From Undaria pinnatifida (taxonomy: Eukaryota; Sar; Phaeophyceae; Laminariales; Alariaceae), in contig JABAKD010000016.1 of assembly GCA_012845835.1 (NCBI GenBank), positions 13,055,507 through 13,119,506 of the forward strand: a stretch of 64,000 nt of DNA, given 5' to 3'. The position numbers were made by a program, and so were the translations under genes. Below the pieces are notes generated by a model. It was not told the origin of the DNA, did not search any database, and worked only from the letters and a program-made list of their open reading frames with translations. This document shows positions 31,808 to 43,639 of this stretch, in pieces (position 1 is the stretch's first letter; the number at the start of each line of letters is the position of its first letter).

Positions 31808-31924
31808 CATTTCGGGGTGGAGATCAATTATCGTGCCCGTCATCATCGCGCTCGCGTCGGATAGGAGATGTCCGACGGTCGCAGCGATGTCTACCGGGCG
31901 TAGCAACCGGCCCATCACGTGTCC
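31808..31924 (-). CDS. SDR exon 8
   Basis: GHVMGRLLRPVDIAATVGHL then LSDASAMMTGTIIDLHPEM, the conserved C-terminal SDR block (MGR..DIA..V..L.SD.S...TG..I). Acceptor ATCTTGCAG|G, donor ATG|GTGAGG. Confidence 0.87.
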
Positions 31925-34900
31925 CTGCAAGATCAGTGCCGGTGCATGATCGCCGAGGGGTACCGTAAAAATGGGCGCATGACAGACCGCGTTTAGCGCC
32001 AAACGCACGGGATCTGTGTCAGACATCATCCTCTCAAGTGTTTTCCGGGATGAGGTGCTCAGTTCTACCTCACATTATTTGTCGCTGTCGGTCAAACAGA
32101 TACTGATCGGCTCCATCGTAAGCTACTCAAAATCTAGCCGTGCATCCCAAGCCAAGCACAGCAGCAGTGGTTGACACTACAGCTACCTGAGATGTGTGTT
32201 GTTCTCATTTCTAAGCCCGTGGTCACCGGACACGCTCAATGTATTAAGGAGCGGGAGAGCACCCGCGAAAAGAACGGACTACAGCGCATTGCTTCTGTCC
32301 AGCAAGTCACGAGGCTACACGATCAAACGATATTGCCGTGTTGCTGCATGGCAGATCGTACGCATGCTTCTAACGGGTAAATAATCACAGAAAGAGCACA
32401 CGCGTTGCACCTGGTCGGCCTCCTCGATCCAGTTGATGCTGTCCATCTCCACCCGCTGAAGGATGTCCTCGTTATCCGTCAGCGTCCACCCCACGTTAAT
32501 CGCGTTGACCCTGCACACACGCCCCCCAAAAACAACAGTGACCAATCAACCTGCTATTAACACGAACAAACTCCATCCCGTGTGAAAGTCTATCTCGCCA
32601 AACTGACTTATCAATAGTGCGGTCAATCAAACTGCTGCGAACAAACTCTATCCTGCTCGAAAGTCTACCTCGCCATACTGACTATCGAAACGTGGTGTGC
32701 GTTCAGGATACAACCACCGTCCACGTCTCTCGATCACAGGAGGATATGCTTATCCCAGACGAACTCTCGAAGGCGCAGTGCAGCATGGGCAAGGGCGTAC
32801 CTGATGCGTGCTTCTCTGAGCTCGTAGGCGTGTATCTTGGTGAGGGCGTTCAGCGCCGCCTTGGACACAGAGTACGTGCTAATTTTAGGGATGCCACCGT
32901 GCGCAGCAACTAAGCATATCCATGGTTGGTATCCACCGCCGCCGCCACCGCCACCCCCACCACCATCACGACCATCGGCATCAGGTAATGGGATCAAGCA
33001 CGCAAGATGTGGAAAGGGGAGGCTGTCGGCGCGGCAGACGTGCGGTTGATGCGTTGTGCAAGAAAAAACCCGAATGGACCGACGGGCATGCACATCGAAG
33101 AGGTTATGCCTGAGTTTCCTCTAGTCACAAAAAAACAAAAAAACAGAAAATAACGAAACAACAGGAATTTTTCCTATCAAGAAATTTAATTGAACTAAAA
33201 GCAGCAGGAACGGTCCGCATTCCTCTTTCAGGAAAAATTGGATGAAAATGAGGAAAAAAGCCCCCCCCCCCCGCAGAGTGAGGAAATGAAGAACAACAAG
33301 CTCTTTGATAATAATGGCCCTGACAAGGCACAACCCAACCCATACCAAGCTTACAGAACATATATCAAATTAGCGATAACAGCTCAAGTACCGACTTTTG
33401 TCTCACCGCTGGAAATGTTGACAATCGATCCTGGTCGCCCCTCTTCCCTCATGGTCCGGGACACCGCCTGCATATTTGTATTCAGAGCTTTCGTTATGAA
33501 ATGTAAAAAAGGGTAAGATACAGCGCAGTTTGAAGAGGAAGCCGATAAATCCTGACCTTCAACGACGTATAAGGCAGATCCTAGACGGGGTGGGTATAGT
33601 CATAGTGAATCCTGACGGGATGTTGACCATCACACCCGAGTGATCGACAGAATATCCCCCCAAGCGTGCGGCCAAACAATCATGCAGTTCCCTCTTTCGA
33701 TAGATGTCACAGTTTATAGATTACTTTCCCGAGAGACAATCCAAGAGCACAAGCAAATTTGATCGCTGCAGCAGGGTAATCAGCGGGCATGGCGCACCTG
33801 AACCAGTAGAAGAGGGCCTCGTACGTTCGTGTTCATCATCCGGTCCCACACATCCACGGTGGTGGTGTCTAGTGTCGCCCTTCCTGTCCAGGCGGCGCAA
33901 TTTACCTGAAGAGCACGTTAACCGACCAATCAAACCGACAGCAACCGAAAACATGATACACCAGACATACTACAAAACGCCTCCAATTTCTGGAACGCTG
34001 CGTGGTGCCTACAACCCGTGCAAAGCCAACAGATGCACGGACTCCTACCAATGGGCGAAACGTGTGCCTTATTCGGTCGAAGGTCAAGCGTGATCAATGC
34101 ACGTGGGCTATGTCCGACGGGCAAGCGCATGACGCAAGCCAGCCGGCTGACCTCCGAATGGTATGATATCGTGCGATTGCTCACCAGGCCGTCGATCCCG
34201 CCCATCAGCCGGTTTGCCTCGGAAGCTAACCTGGAACACCCTTCTTCGGTGGCGACGTCGGCTGGCACGTAATGGAACTGTCGAGTGCACACGACGACGG
34301 TCACTCTCCAGTGGGCGACGGGGAAAACATCAACATTGTACTGCTGTACGAGTAGTGCACATCAAACGTGCCCGCAGGCAGTTACTGCCAAGCGACGACT
34401 GGCACGAATAACCCGCGAGACCGCAAATATGCGCAGCCGCTTGACAAAACAGCAGAATAGTTATTGGGGATTCAGGCAGCACGCTTTCACTTCGGGGTAG
34501 TTCAGAGACACTATGTACTATAAACGATATTTCGGTGTACGTCGTTATCTACCTGGTATATATGTCTACTAATCAATACCGTTGGTGTGTTTTGCTTACC
34601 TGACAGGAGGGTGAGAGTTCAGAGAGACGGGCCACAGCTTTGTTGCCGGTGTCTTCGGTTCTTGCGCTGATGGTCACCGCATGTGCGCCAGCTTTCGCGA
34701 TGCTGCGACACAGGGAGGCCAAGCGAGCAAGCAAGCGAAGGGCCGCATTACGTGCAATCTGTAATCACGACAAAGGAAGCTATGACAATGCAAGCCAGCT
34801 CTTTGGCGCTATCACTTTCGCCGCGTTTTCATGGCGTTCGTTTCACGGTACGACCTTTACACCATACTCTTGTGTTCAACTTTGCGGCATCCTATAGCCA

Positions 34901-35111
34901 GCATATGTCAGGTACAGCAGCTATCATACAAATCGCAAGACGAACTCCCGAGATCGCAACCATCATTGCAGGCGCCATATATATGAAAAGTCGATGAAAG
35001 CATGGAGGATTAAACCACCGCAGCAGCCGATGAAAACTGGGTACAACACGTACCATGCGGAGATGACGAGGCCCATGCCCTGAGTGCCACCGGTGACAAG
35101 GAAAGACCTCC
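31808..35111 (-). CDS. Short-chain dehydrogenase/reductase (classical SDR), 8 exons found
   Basis: Exons 35111-35054, 34702-34600, 34277-34185, 33905-33798, 33467-33407, 32909-32801, 32510-32411 and 31924-31808 join in phase at all seven junctions to give about 250 codons, close to the whole SDR fold. Motifs in order: TGGTQGMG (dinucleotide-binding glycine motif), ISART (Arg after the second strand suggests NADP(H)), PADV, DGLVNCAA (NNAG equivalent), WDRMMNTNVRG (catalytic Asn), GSIVNISS (catalytic Ser), YSVSK (catalytic Tyr and Lys), RVNAINVGWTLTD and IAATVGHLLSDAS. It would be an NAD(P)H-dependent oxidoreductase of the 3-oxoacyl-ACP reductase/gluconate dehydrogenase-like group; the substrate is not inferable. 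The first (start) and last exons are unresolved. Introns are 0.3-0.9 kb, much shorter than those of the GT90 gene. Confidence 0.88.
32411..32510 (-). CDS. SDR exon 7
   Basis: AG|G = Arg, VNAINVGWTLTDNEDILQRV then EMDSINWIEEADQ. Acceptor GTGTGCAG|G, donor CAG|GTGCAA. Confidence 0.87.
32801..32909 (-). CDS. SDR exon 6 (YxxxK catalytic pair)
   Basis: G|TT = Val, AAHGGIPKISTYSVSKAALN then ALTKIHAYELREARI plus AG. Acceptor ATGCTTAG|TT, donor CAG|GTACGC. Confidence 0.9.
33407..33467 (-). CDS. SDR exon 5 (catalytic Ser)
   Basis: AVSRTMREEGRPGSIVNISS plus G. Acceptor ATATGCAG|GCG, donor GCG|GTGAGA. Confidence 0.85.
33798..33905 (-). CDS. SDR exon 4 (catalytic Asn)
   Basis: VNCAAWTGRATLDTTTVDVW then DRMMNTNVRGPLLLVQ. 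Acceptor CTCTTCAG|GTA, donor CAG|GTGCGC. Confidence 0.88.
34185..34277 (-). CDS. SDR exon 3
   Basis: FHYVPADVATEEGCSRLASE then ANRLMGGIDGL. Acceptor CTCGACAG|TTC, donor CTG|GTGAGC, phase 0. Confidence 0.85.
34600..34702 (-). CDS. SDR exon 2
   Basis: TG|C then IAKAGAHAVTISARTEDTGN and KAVARLSELSPSCQ. Acceptor TGTCGCAG|C, donor CAG|GTAAGC. Confidence 0.85.
35054..35111 (-). CDS. SDR exon 1 of those found (glycine motif)
   Basis: (G)RSFLVTGGTQGMGLVISA plus TG. Acceptor TTAACCAG|GG, donor ATG|GTACGT. It needs one base from an upstream start exon not found between 35.1 and 36.9 kb. Confidence 0.85.
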
Positions 35112-35865
35112 CTGGTTAAAAGCGCAGAGGTTGAAGGCGAAGGGTTGAAACTGGCCTACTTTCGTCGATCACGCCACACATGCTTTTCTAGGAGAGCAAA
35201 TCACTTTCAGTATTCTAGCGTTTCGGGCTATGGCCAGCAACGGGCAGTGATGGCCCCGTTTACGCTACGAGCAGGGTCCGTTTCGACAAGAACAAGCGGC
35301 CACGTCGGATGTATTTCGACTTGCATTCATCATGTATGAGGCGTCAACAGCCGCCCGAATAAAAAGCGCCTGGTACAGCAGTTGCACGAAGAAAATGCGG
35401 GGCTACTGAACTGCAACCATATGCTACCAGGCGAGGACACGTGGCTTGGCTGGCTTCGGGGTCTACAGTTGCGGCGAGTTACACGTGTCCGTGATCCAAC
35501 GTGCACCCGCTGCGCACTACACAGCAGCGCTGTTCGCACCAGAGTATGCGCATCTCCGCCTAGAGTTGATACTCAGATAGGGCGGTACTGTACTTCTGTG
35601 CAACATCCACAATTATATGTTCATGCTTACTAAAATAACACCGGTACGAGCTGCTTTTCTGCAAAATATCAACTATTGTTTTCCGTAATACAATATCACA
35701 GACTACATCTTATTGGGCGGTAGGGCAGTACTCGTAAAGAGGGTGGGCTGTGTTACTGCTGTCTACGGACCCCGGGCAACACGCTGCTTGAGCGCGCGTT
35801 GACCCTATTTCGACTAAAGATGAAACCTCATGTACCTGCCCATAGTACGCCGATCTAACGTCATG

Positions 35866-36375
35866 CATCCGTCGATAGTATTCATGCGCCGATCAAGAGC
35901 TGGGGCAGGGCTGGGTGTCACGGCCGCGACACTACAAAAACTCGTACGTAGAGGTATCGCAAATATCATCCTGGAGGGCGACATGCGACATGTGGCATGC
36001 GCCACCAGCAGTCTTTACAGGTTGTTCGACGCTATGGTTGACGCACAGTGCTGTGTACGAGACGACGACGACTGGCCCTAAACATTGGCTGATCGGTTGG
36101 GGGCAGGGGTTAGGGTTACTTACATCCGTCGATAGTATTCATGCGCCGATCAAGAGCTGGGGCAGGGCTGGGTGTCACGGCCGCGACACTACAAATACTC
36201 GCACGTAAAGGTCTCGCAATTATCATCATGGAGGGCCACATGCGACATGCTCCGCCAGTAGTCTTTACCGCTTGTTCGACGCTATGGCTGACGCACAGTG
36301 TTGTGTACGAGACGAAGAGGACTGGCCCTAAACATTGGCTGATGGGTTGGGGGCAGGGGTTAGGGTTGCTTACAT
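35866..36375 (+). repeat. 256-bp tandem duplication with conserved ORF and TTAGGG-like end
   Basis: Units at 35866-36121 and 36122-36375. Both keep an open plus-strand frame starting MRRSRAGAGLGVTAATLQ, with substitutions such as KLVRRGIA to ILARKGLA, and both end GGCAGGGGTTAGGGTT. No known family identified for the frame. Confidence 0.8.
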
Positions 36376-36891
36376 GTGAACGGTATCGTACACAGCAGTA
36401 GTAGCGACCCTCGACTATAGTGTCGGACACGTGGTAAGGTGCCCTCGGCATGCGGCATGCAGCATGTGGGATGCCCAACTCACTCACCAGTGACGTCAAA
36501 GGTCGGAACCGACATACAGGGAGCATCCGCCTTAGCCGTCGCACCCGCCGTAGCAGGAAACGTGAGAGGGTCTGGAGTAGAAATGGGACCATTCGCCTTG
36601 CACCATCAAGAGAGGGGGGGTCAGGCACGCACGGGCATGGCACAGGGAGCACCATCATTGTCAAGGTGGCGCAAAGATCCATGCACATACTGTATGATAC
36701 CGCGGGCCTCTCTGCCCCCCGTGCCCTGCCGCATACCACTATGGGCATTAGTGTAGAGACCAGTGGAGTATAGGTTTGAATACCTAACGGTCCTTATAGT
36801 TACATCCGGAATGAACAACAGGTAGCGTTCATTTGTTCATGTTCCTGTTGTGTGCGTTTCCTTCACAATAAATTGGTTGTTTCTATCTCAG

Positions 36892-37038
36892 GACGTTTGT
36901 TCGATCCGCCGACTGCTCCAGGGAAGATTCCCACGGCAGTTTGGAGTTGAAACCGTATTGTGGGTCCACGCAGCAAATAAGGCGGACAAGTGGTACCGTG
37001 GGATCCTCGAAGCAGCGGAACGGTTCATGGCCAGGTGA
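36892..37038 (+). CDS. Possible terminal exon within dispersed repeat R3
   Basis: After a good acceptor (TTTCTATCTCAG|GAC) an open frame runs 48 codons to TGA: DVCSIRRLLQGRFPRQF, GVETVLWVHAANKADKWYR, ILEAAERFMAR. A diverged copy at 43726-43842 keeps the frame (FEVETVLWVHAAQEKD, IVEAAERFMVRWHDEEA, stop). Conservation of the protein frame between copies suggests it was coding, perhaps a repeat-borne gene. Function unknown. Confidence 0.4.
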   Translation, partial: DVCSIRRLLQGRFPRQFGVETVLWVHAANKADKWYRGILEAAERFMAR

Positions 37039-37240
37039 CACATAGAGGAGGGGAAAAAGAGCTCGGAGTGCCGCGCAGCCCGGACGCATGGTGCCCAAAG
37101 CCGAATGCGGGGGGGGGGGGGGGGGGGAGGAGGGAAGCCACGGTTGAAGAAAGCAAGGAGACGGCAAACGGGGTAGCAAGCTACCAGGCCGACTAGTAGA
37201 TAGATTATGTCTACGTAACTTCAAACTGTTGCGACTGCTG
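36938..37240 (+). repeat. R3 dispersed repeat, copy 1
   Basis: Colinear with 43724-44025 (GTTGAAACCGT..TGTGGGTCCACGC, AGCTCGGAGTG/CGG, CAGGCCGACTAGTAG). An 18-bp poly-G run is present only in this copy. Confidence 0.8.
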
Positions 37241-37329
37241 TACCTTGTGTTTAGTTTTAGTTTTTAGGATTGCCTGCTCCATTCCCCTCGGGGGGGTAGC
37301 GCCGGCCGGTACTGCGGTACTGCCGCCGC

Positions 37330-37905
37330 CGGTATGTTGGTTCTTGCCGAAACGGTTTTCCGCTTTTATCCCTTTTATCCATTTCTTCGTCCCTTTCTTC
37401 CCTTTTTGCTTTGTCCTTTCTGGTTCCTTTTAGGTATCCTTGGGGTTATGGAGGCGACTACCTCGGTATGGATACCGCCGTCGTGGATGGAGAAAACAGA
37501 GGATAGGCGAGGCAGCAATGTTCCGAACCCTCAAGTAGTTGCATTCGGAACCCAGTTTGGGTGCTGCCCCGCCGCCGGTTGGGTCGTGTCATCTACTTTG
37601 TTGCCGTGTCTTCGCTTGCTTATTTTTTCGGTCCGTTTTTTTATAGGGTACGGGGGGGATGGAGGCGGCATGGGAACCACTGCGGTCGCCAGAAACGGTA
37701 AGCAGGTGATATAGGCCATGCAGCAATGCCCCTACTCCTACAGCAGTAGGTGCATTGGGAACCCAGTATGTTTGCTGCCTCCGACGTTGGTTGCGTGGAG
37801 TCTGGTTGGTGTCTACTTTGATGTTATTAGTACGTAGTGGCTCGCTGGCTGGATGTTTTGCTTTGTTTTTCATTTGTCGTGTCGACTTGTTTCACTCATT
37901 TTTTC
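37330..37905 (+). repeat. R4 repeat, two tandem units
   Basis: Units share GGCCATGCAGCAATGCCC, CGGAACCCAGTTTGGGTGCT and GTTGG..GTGT.TCTACTTTG words. A third copy is at about 45760-46070, next to R2 copy 2. No protein recognised. Confidence 0.7.
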
Positions 37906-39700
37906 TCTTCCTGTGGGGTACCTCTCTTCCCTCCCCCCTGAGTTCCTGTTTCCGTCTTTCTTTCCAATTTTTTCCTTTTCGTGTTTTAGTTTTTTTTTTT
38001 TTCCTTGCAACCGGTCTGGTGTGCTGGCTTCCATTATCTTGTGCCCTCGTGTTCATTGCGGTTGGCATTGCATGGCCAAGTCATCTCGCTGTATTTGCAA
38101 TGTGTAACTCCGCCTTGCAGTTTGTGACCACAGCATGACACAGCTCGCCTCTCTACGGAGGAGGCATCGGCATGGACACTGGTTTATGCGCTGGATGTAG
38201 ACACGTGGAAAAAACAGTTTCATGTGCAAAACTCACATACACATAAGACATCACTCGTAAAACAACCAGTGTCCATTCTGATTCCTCATCCTATTTCGTA
38301 AATAAATGCTGAACAGACACATTCTGGTCAGACTGCTGTGTGAAGCAGAAGGCAAAGCGCCTGTACCTGAGGAAAGTTTTTACAAGAATACTCGTAAACA
38401 AATATGATTGGCTTATGGATAGACAATTATGATTGGCTTATAGGTAGGGAAATTCGGCAATTTCGGCAAATGAAACACGAGTTCTGTAAGGATTTTATAA
38501 GGATAGACAATAATGATCGGCGGTGATTGCACCGAGCTAGGCGCTGCGATATCGGCGCTGCTGTGCGACTTGCCGAGAGTTGTCCCACGTAAACGGTGCA
38601 CACGCGAGATATAGAGAAGTGCACAGCTCAGACGCCCAGACAATAGATGCCGCAGCCGACGGCCCAATGGGCTCTGGTGTAGTGTTGCATCCCCGCTGTA
38701 CGAGTAGTGTGGCTAGTTGCGTTTCTGGGAGCCTGCGACCTGTCGACGGAGGTGGGTGTAACAGCAGTATTAATAGTGAGGGCCGATGAAGTTTGACATA
38801 CATACGACTCTTTCGACACACGGGTCATGTACTTGAGTGTGGCTATTCCACCGCAGCAGCAGCAGCAGCAGCACTACCATCACCACCACCGCCACACTAC
38901 AACACCAGCACGTAGAACTTCCGTTTCCATGGTCTCGGGGCCCTCGCGGCTGCCAGCGGCAGCGGACTGGCGAAGTTAATTCTCACAACAGCAGCACTCA
39001 TTCGTGTACGTACGTGAAAAGCCCAAAACCCATTATAAATCAAGTATTATTCCGAACCCTCACCTTATCCTAGAGACACAGCAAGTTGTGTGCATGTTTG
39101 CGTGTATGCCCACTCCACAGAAGCACCACCACCACCATCACCACCAGACTACAACACCGGCAGGAAACAGATTTTTATCCGTGGTCCCGGGCCGCGCCAG
39201 CTGGGATAGCGGGTAACCTCTATGGGCCGAGTTCAATCGAAGCCACACAGCAGCAGCGGCACAGCTTAAATGAAATCTCCAAAACATACTATGAACTCGC
39301 CTGCAAAACACCCCGAAAATTTAAATGTTCCCCAAGTGTTCAGTTTTCCCCAGCCCCCAGCTATAGGAGCTCCGAGCCAAAAAGAAACTAAAAACATGGA
39401 CATAAACAGAAAGCCAATGAAGAAAGCCGCAAGAAAACAAATGAATCCTCTTTCTCTCGTGGGTGCTGTCTAGCTCATGCAGCTGCTCTCACGTGCCGCG
39501 AAGGCTCTAGAGTGCGGTGCATCGTCACTATGAATACCAACACGATGCAGGAAGGAAAGGATCGAGGCATGTTGTAAACAGCGCGCAATTACGCATCGCA
39601 CAGGACACTCATCGCACAGGACACTCACAGGGGGCGCAGCCGTGTCAGTTGGCGGAGAAGAGTTTTCCGCAGACATCCTTCCAATTCGGCTGTCACCGGC
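37906..39700. other. Intergenic, T-rich then mixed; no gene supported
   Basis: Contains a T-rich stretch (37860-38010), CAG/CAC microsatellites (38849-38892, 39121-39150) and short duplications such as GATTGGCTTAT (38406, 38432). ORFs lack splice context and motifs. Confidence 0.4.
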
Positions 39701-40901
39701 CTCAGTACTGCTACAATTTTTGAGTGCAGAGTGCAGAGTGCAGAGTTCAGGGCGCTTGCTCAAGACAACAATGGCAATATGACACTCTGCACCAGGTTCA
39801 AGTCGGATCAACGTATGCCAGGAGTTTACAACATTTCAGATGGCGGTATCAATCAGGGACCGTTAGACGGGAGAGTTTGTGGATGTCCTCGACTTCGTGC
39901 CCCATGCCCCCGAGCACAGACGCTGAGCGCCACCCTCTCGTAAAGACGTGCATGTCTTGATCCATCTACATCGTCGTCACTCCTGACAGGGTGCCCGCAC
40001 ATGCCGTATATTAGCCAAATCTGAGCTTCCCTCGGAGCCCGCTGCTCTCCAACTCTGGGTGGTGGTGGAGCTTACGAGGGTGCAATGATGAGCTGCCTTT
40101 GGCGAGAAGGAATCTAGCGAAAGCCGCGGGAGACGGCAGGTGGATGGGTCGAGATAGGCGTGGATTTAGGGTTTTTTGGTTGTTGCTGTGCTGAATAGCT
40201 GCCGTGCGGTATCGGCGCGCCGTTTGTCCGTTGCTGCGTTGTTTTTGCTTTGGTGTTCTCCGTTTTTTTTCTCGTGGCAGTTTGAAAACATTCGCCTGTT
40301 GGAGTGTATCCTTTGTCTTTAACTCATCATTTTTTTCATCATGCCCGACGCAACTACAAGTATCGGTGGCCTGTCTGAGTAGCATTTAGTCCTAGGGGGG
40401 GGCATGTTCAACCTTCTTCGACCGATACGATCGCGCGTTCGTCTTGGGGCCTAGAGAGGGCATGCGCCGTGAAGACAGACTAAGGCCGCTTCTAACCGCC
40501 CTCGCATAACATTTACTCACGTCGCGGGGCGGTGATGACGAAACATTCGAAGAAGGTTATTTCGCCTGAGCAAAATACAACATGTTCCTCTCATTCTGGC
40601 CCTTCGATGTCGCTTCTGTTTCGACAAAAAAAGTTGCGTTTTGCTTCCTCTTTGGCGCTCTTTCGGGCGTGTTTTCGCTTCCGCTGTTTTCTTTTTCTTT
40701 TTTTTTCTTGATTTTTCTTCTTATTGTTTTCTTGTTTTTTCGCGCGCGATCTTCCGGACCCCGGGCGATGATTATTTAGTAGGTGGCAGGCGGCGTTGCC
40801 AGCCATTGACCACCGAATACCGCTTATGAGCCCATACGATAGACTGGTTTATGTGCCTTTTTTTGTCCTTTCTTTGATTAACATCACTTTTTACTTTCCA
40901 G
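39701..40901. other. Intergenic, no gene supported
   Basis: GTGCAGA triplication at 39724-39745 and a T-rich plus strand around 40600-40745. A 124-codon minus-strand ORF (40385-40011) has no recognisable content. Confidence 0.35.
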
Positions 40902-41034
40902 CTCAACACGTGAGAGCAACACCGTCGTATGCGTAAGAGGTTTGACCCTCAGCGACCTTCTGGACAAGTCGTGGTCGCAGGAGGTGTCTTCCTTTTTTGC
41001 CCCCGATACGTGCCTTCATTTTTTTCGCGCATAG
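40902..41034 (+). CDS. Possible 3'-terminal exon, unknown gene
   Basis: A long pyrimidine tract and acceptor (TTTTTACTTTCCAG|C) precede a frame of 43 codons, STRESNTVVCVRGLTLSDLL then DKSWSQEVSSFFAPD, ending in TAG. No upstream partner exon was found, so this is a weak call. Confidence 0.25.
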
Positions 41035-41250
41035 GGTTCATTCAGCATTCCCGTTTTTCAGGTTTTTACGCTCGTCGATTTTCGTCGAATTGGCTAACTT
41101 AGCTCAGCTCACGCGCTATCCGCTAGTCATTTTTTTTCGCAAGAAAAAGAATTCGAACCTGCTCCATTAAAATTGTGTAGTTGGGACGAGATTCACGTAC
41201 TACTCCACAAGGTACGCCTGATGATGTATACTGCTTGCTGTAAGACCAAC

Positions 41251-41396
41251 TTTTTTTTTTTTTTTTTTTTTTTTCATCCTCCGGCGGATGGGGAAAAGTA
41301 AAGCTTTAGCTCACCACACTTCCACGTATTTTCATACGCGTCTTGTGTCGATTTAACTCAGCTGCTTTCGCAGCCCAATGCTAGCTGGCGCACCCT
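41251..41396 (-). mobile_element. SINE-like retroposon, copy 2
   Basis: 24-bp poly-T, then the same 122-bp body as copy 1 with about 5 substitutions, ending at GGCGCACCCT. It lacks the last ~45 bp present in copy 1 (5'-truncated on the minus strand). No clear target duplication found. Confidence 0.85.
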
Positions 41397-42028
41397 ATTA
41401 TGGGAAATATTGAGATTATTTCTCTCTTGAGCAGGGATCTCCCACGCCCAAAAATAAAACGTCCATTATGGGACAGGAAATTAACGTTATTGCTGGGTCC
41501 AGAAAAAAGGGGGGCCAGAAATCAGCGGATCCTGTGATTTCTGAGCCCAGAATGGACAGCTCTTCCACCCTGTCACAACTGAGGGTATTTGACTTTCTGG
41601 ATACTACGTGGTACCACGTATCACATGTCATCACTGCCTAGTATTTACCTGATACTGGACAGTTAATTTTTATAATATATCTGTCTGCTGTACATGTCAT
41701 CTACCACCCTCTACAAATAATCTTAAACACACCCGCTATCATACCACTGCATAGCGCGCTTGTTGTGTGCGAGAGAGAGCTTGATCCTCACACAAACGCG
41801 ACAGCAGCAGCAACAGCAGCAGCAGAGGCGGTGGCGACCTAACGTCGCCGGCAATCGTGTACGTGCCAGAGATTAAAAAGGAGAGGCAAGCAGGAAAACA
41901 AGACCCACCATCAAGCTTATAACTGAAATGGGCCAGGTTCCTAACAGAAGCAACATGAACACGTGTCTACGGAAACCCCTCGACGACGTCTCTGACATAA
42001 AGGACACCGAACATCTCCGTAATCCTCG

Positions 42029-42290
42029 ATGACGTCCCACCATCGAGAGTCAGTCCAGATCTCCACGTTACTCGGCCACCGAGAAGATCCGTTACCGAAA
42101 CGGTGTCCCAAAACACATACATATCATATCAAAACATGTCCCTCGGAATCTCGATGGAGTTGTCACCCCATCGAGAAGATGCGTTACCAAACGGTGTCCA
42201 TAAATCTATCCCTCGGAATCTCGATGAAGTGGTCATCCCATCGAGAAGATGCGATATCTCGGAGCACCCCCAGATCTCCACGGCTGGGTA
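42029..42290 (+). repeat. ~80-bp degenerate tandem repeat, about 3 units
   Basis: CCCTCGGAATCTCGATG, CATCGAGAAGATGCG and ACCAAACGGTGTCC words recur at about 42075, 42133 and 42211. Confidence 0.75.
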
Positions 42291-43079
42291 TGCCCCCGAC
42301 ATTGTCCTTTTGTTCTATATGTCTCGTCTTATTTATCCACTGAAGGGGTAGTGTCCCGATCTCACCAGCTAGGGCCCGCACGTCATCTGACCCCTGGCGG
42401 CCGGGCAGGCTGTGTCTACCCGACCTCGTCAGTTATTTTGCCGTGTCCCGTTGCCCGATTCCTGCACTAGGCTCGCCCAAACTGCGGCTGCTTTCACGTG
42501 GATGCCCCGACGCTTACCGTCTGGTAGATGCGCTCGTAATGTCCGTGCAGCGTTAGGAACCGAGTGGATAACAACACCAATTTCGACAAATTACAAGAGT
42601 GCGGTCCGCAGTGCGGTCGCATGGCGCAGCCAACTTGCCGGGTGCCCATTGCCGAATCTTTTATGCGGGGTTGCGGAGAGATGGTGTTGCGGTGTGATTT
42701 CCATCTCTCCGCGGGAGCGGGCCATCGATCAGAAAGGGATGGTGCTGTTTGGTAGCCACTGTTTGGCAAACAGGAGTATACCCTGAACAAAATGGGGTGG
42801 TAGCTATATATATATATATATATTTTAGCAGAAAAGGGGGTATATCCCGGTAGTTTACGAACAAAACGGGGCGGCCTGTGGGGGGCTTTTTGGGCGCCCG
42901 TATTTAGCCTGTTTTGAGGTGTTGAAGGAGGAAAAAGCGGTTTGGCGTGCTGCCCACACACCGTGCGCGTGGGGTGGAGGCGCCCGAACGCAAATTGAAA
43001 GCGTTTAGTCGGCGCCCCATTTTTTTCAAATACACACGGGGTATACCCCAGTTCGTCTATTTCCCTAAATCTTTCATGA

Positions 43080-43450
43080 AAATATTATTTCACAGAACGT
43101 TCCGACTTTTTTCGACGTACGTACGCTCGTTTTACGCCCCTCTCGATACGTTCAGTCCGACGTTTTTCGACGTGGGTCGGCTCGTTTTACGCCTCTCTCG
43201 ATTCCTTCGGATACCGTTACCGTCCGCACACGCGCCTCCTGTACGCACCTGCACGACTATGTACCTGTACGTATTCCATGCTCGATTCGACTGGCTCGTT
43301 TTATCCCTCTCTCGGTACCTTCGGAGACCGTCCGTAAATGCGCCTCCTGTACGCACCTCCGTAACTACCTTTACGTCCTCCTGTACGCACCTCCACAACT
43401 ACCTGTACGTATATGTTTCATATCAGGTGGTCACGGTACCTACCTGTACA
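43080..43450 (+). repeat. Degenerate tandem repeats (CTCGTTTTACGCC, CTCCTGTACGCACCTCC)
   Basis: Two overlapping periodicities: CTCGTTTTA(C/T).CCTCTCTCG at about 43125, 43181 and 43295, and CCTCCTGTACGCACCT at 43227, 43342 and 43377. No gene; a 192-codon plus-strand ORF crossing it is a by-product. Confidence 0.65.
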
Positions 43451-43639
43451 TATGCCATGCTCGATTCGACTCTTACGTGTTTCTTGCTCGAACGGGTAGT
43501 AATGGTACGGCAAAAAAAAAAATAAGGGGCGATTAGCCCTTCAAGGATGATATTTGCGACGATAGGCGGTGGGGAAGAATCCGGACCAGGTGGACCACCG
43601 GATAACTGGTGCGAAGGCCTGCTTGACGACCTCGTAGTT

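Noticed and set aside
36116-36748. 210-codon minus-strand ORF upstream of the SDR gene
   Set aside because: Antisense to the 256-bp duplication; no SDR start-exon features or splice sites.
41130-41220. Possible tRNA on the minus strand (GGTTCGAATTC B-box)
   Set aside because: T-arm and acceptor arms do not pair and the A-box is poor.
42795-43060. Possible TIR element bounded by GGGGTATA(T/C)CCC
   Set aside because: The two boundaries match for only about 12 bases, the sequence is itself palindromic, and no target duplication was found.
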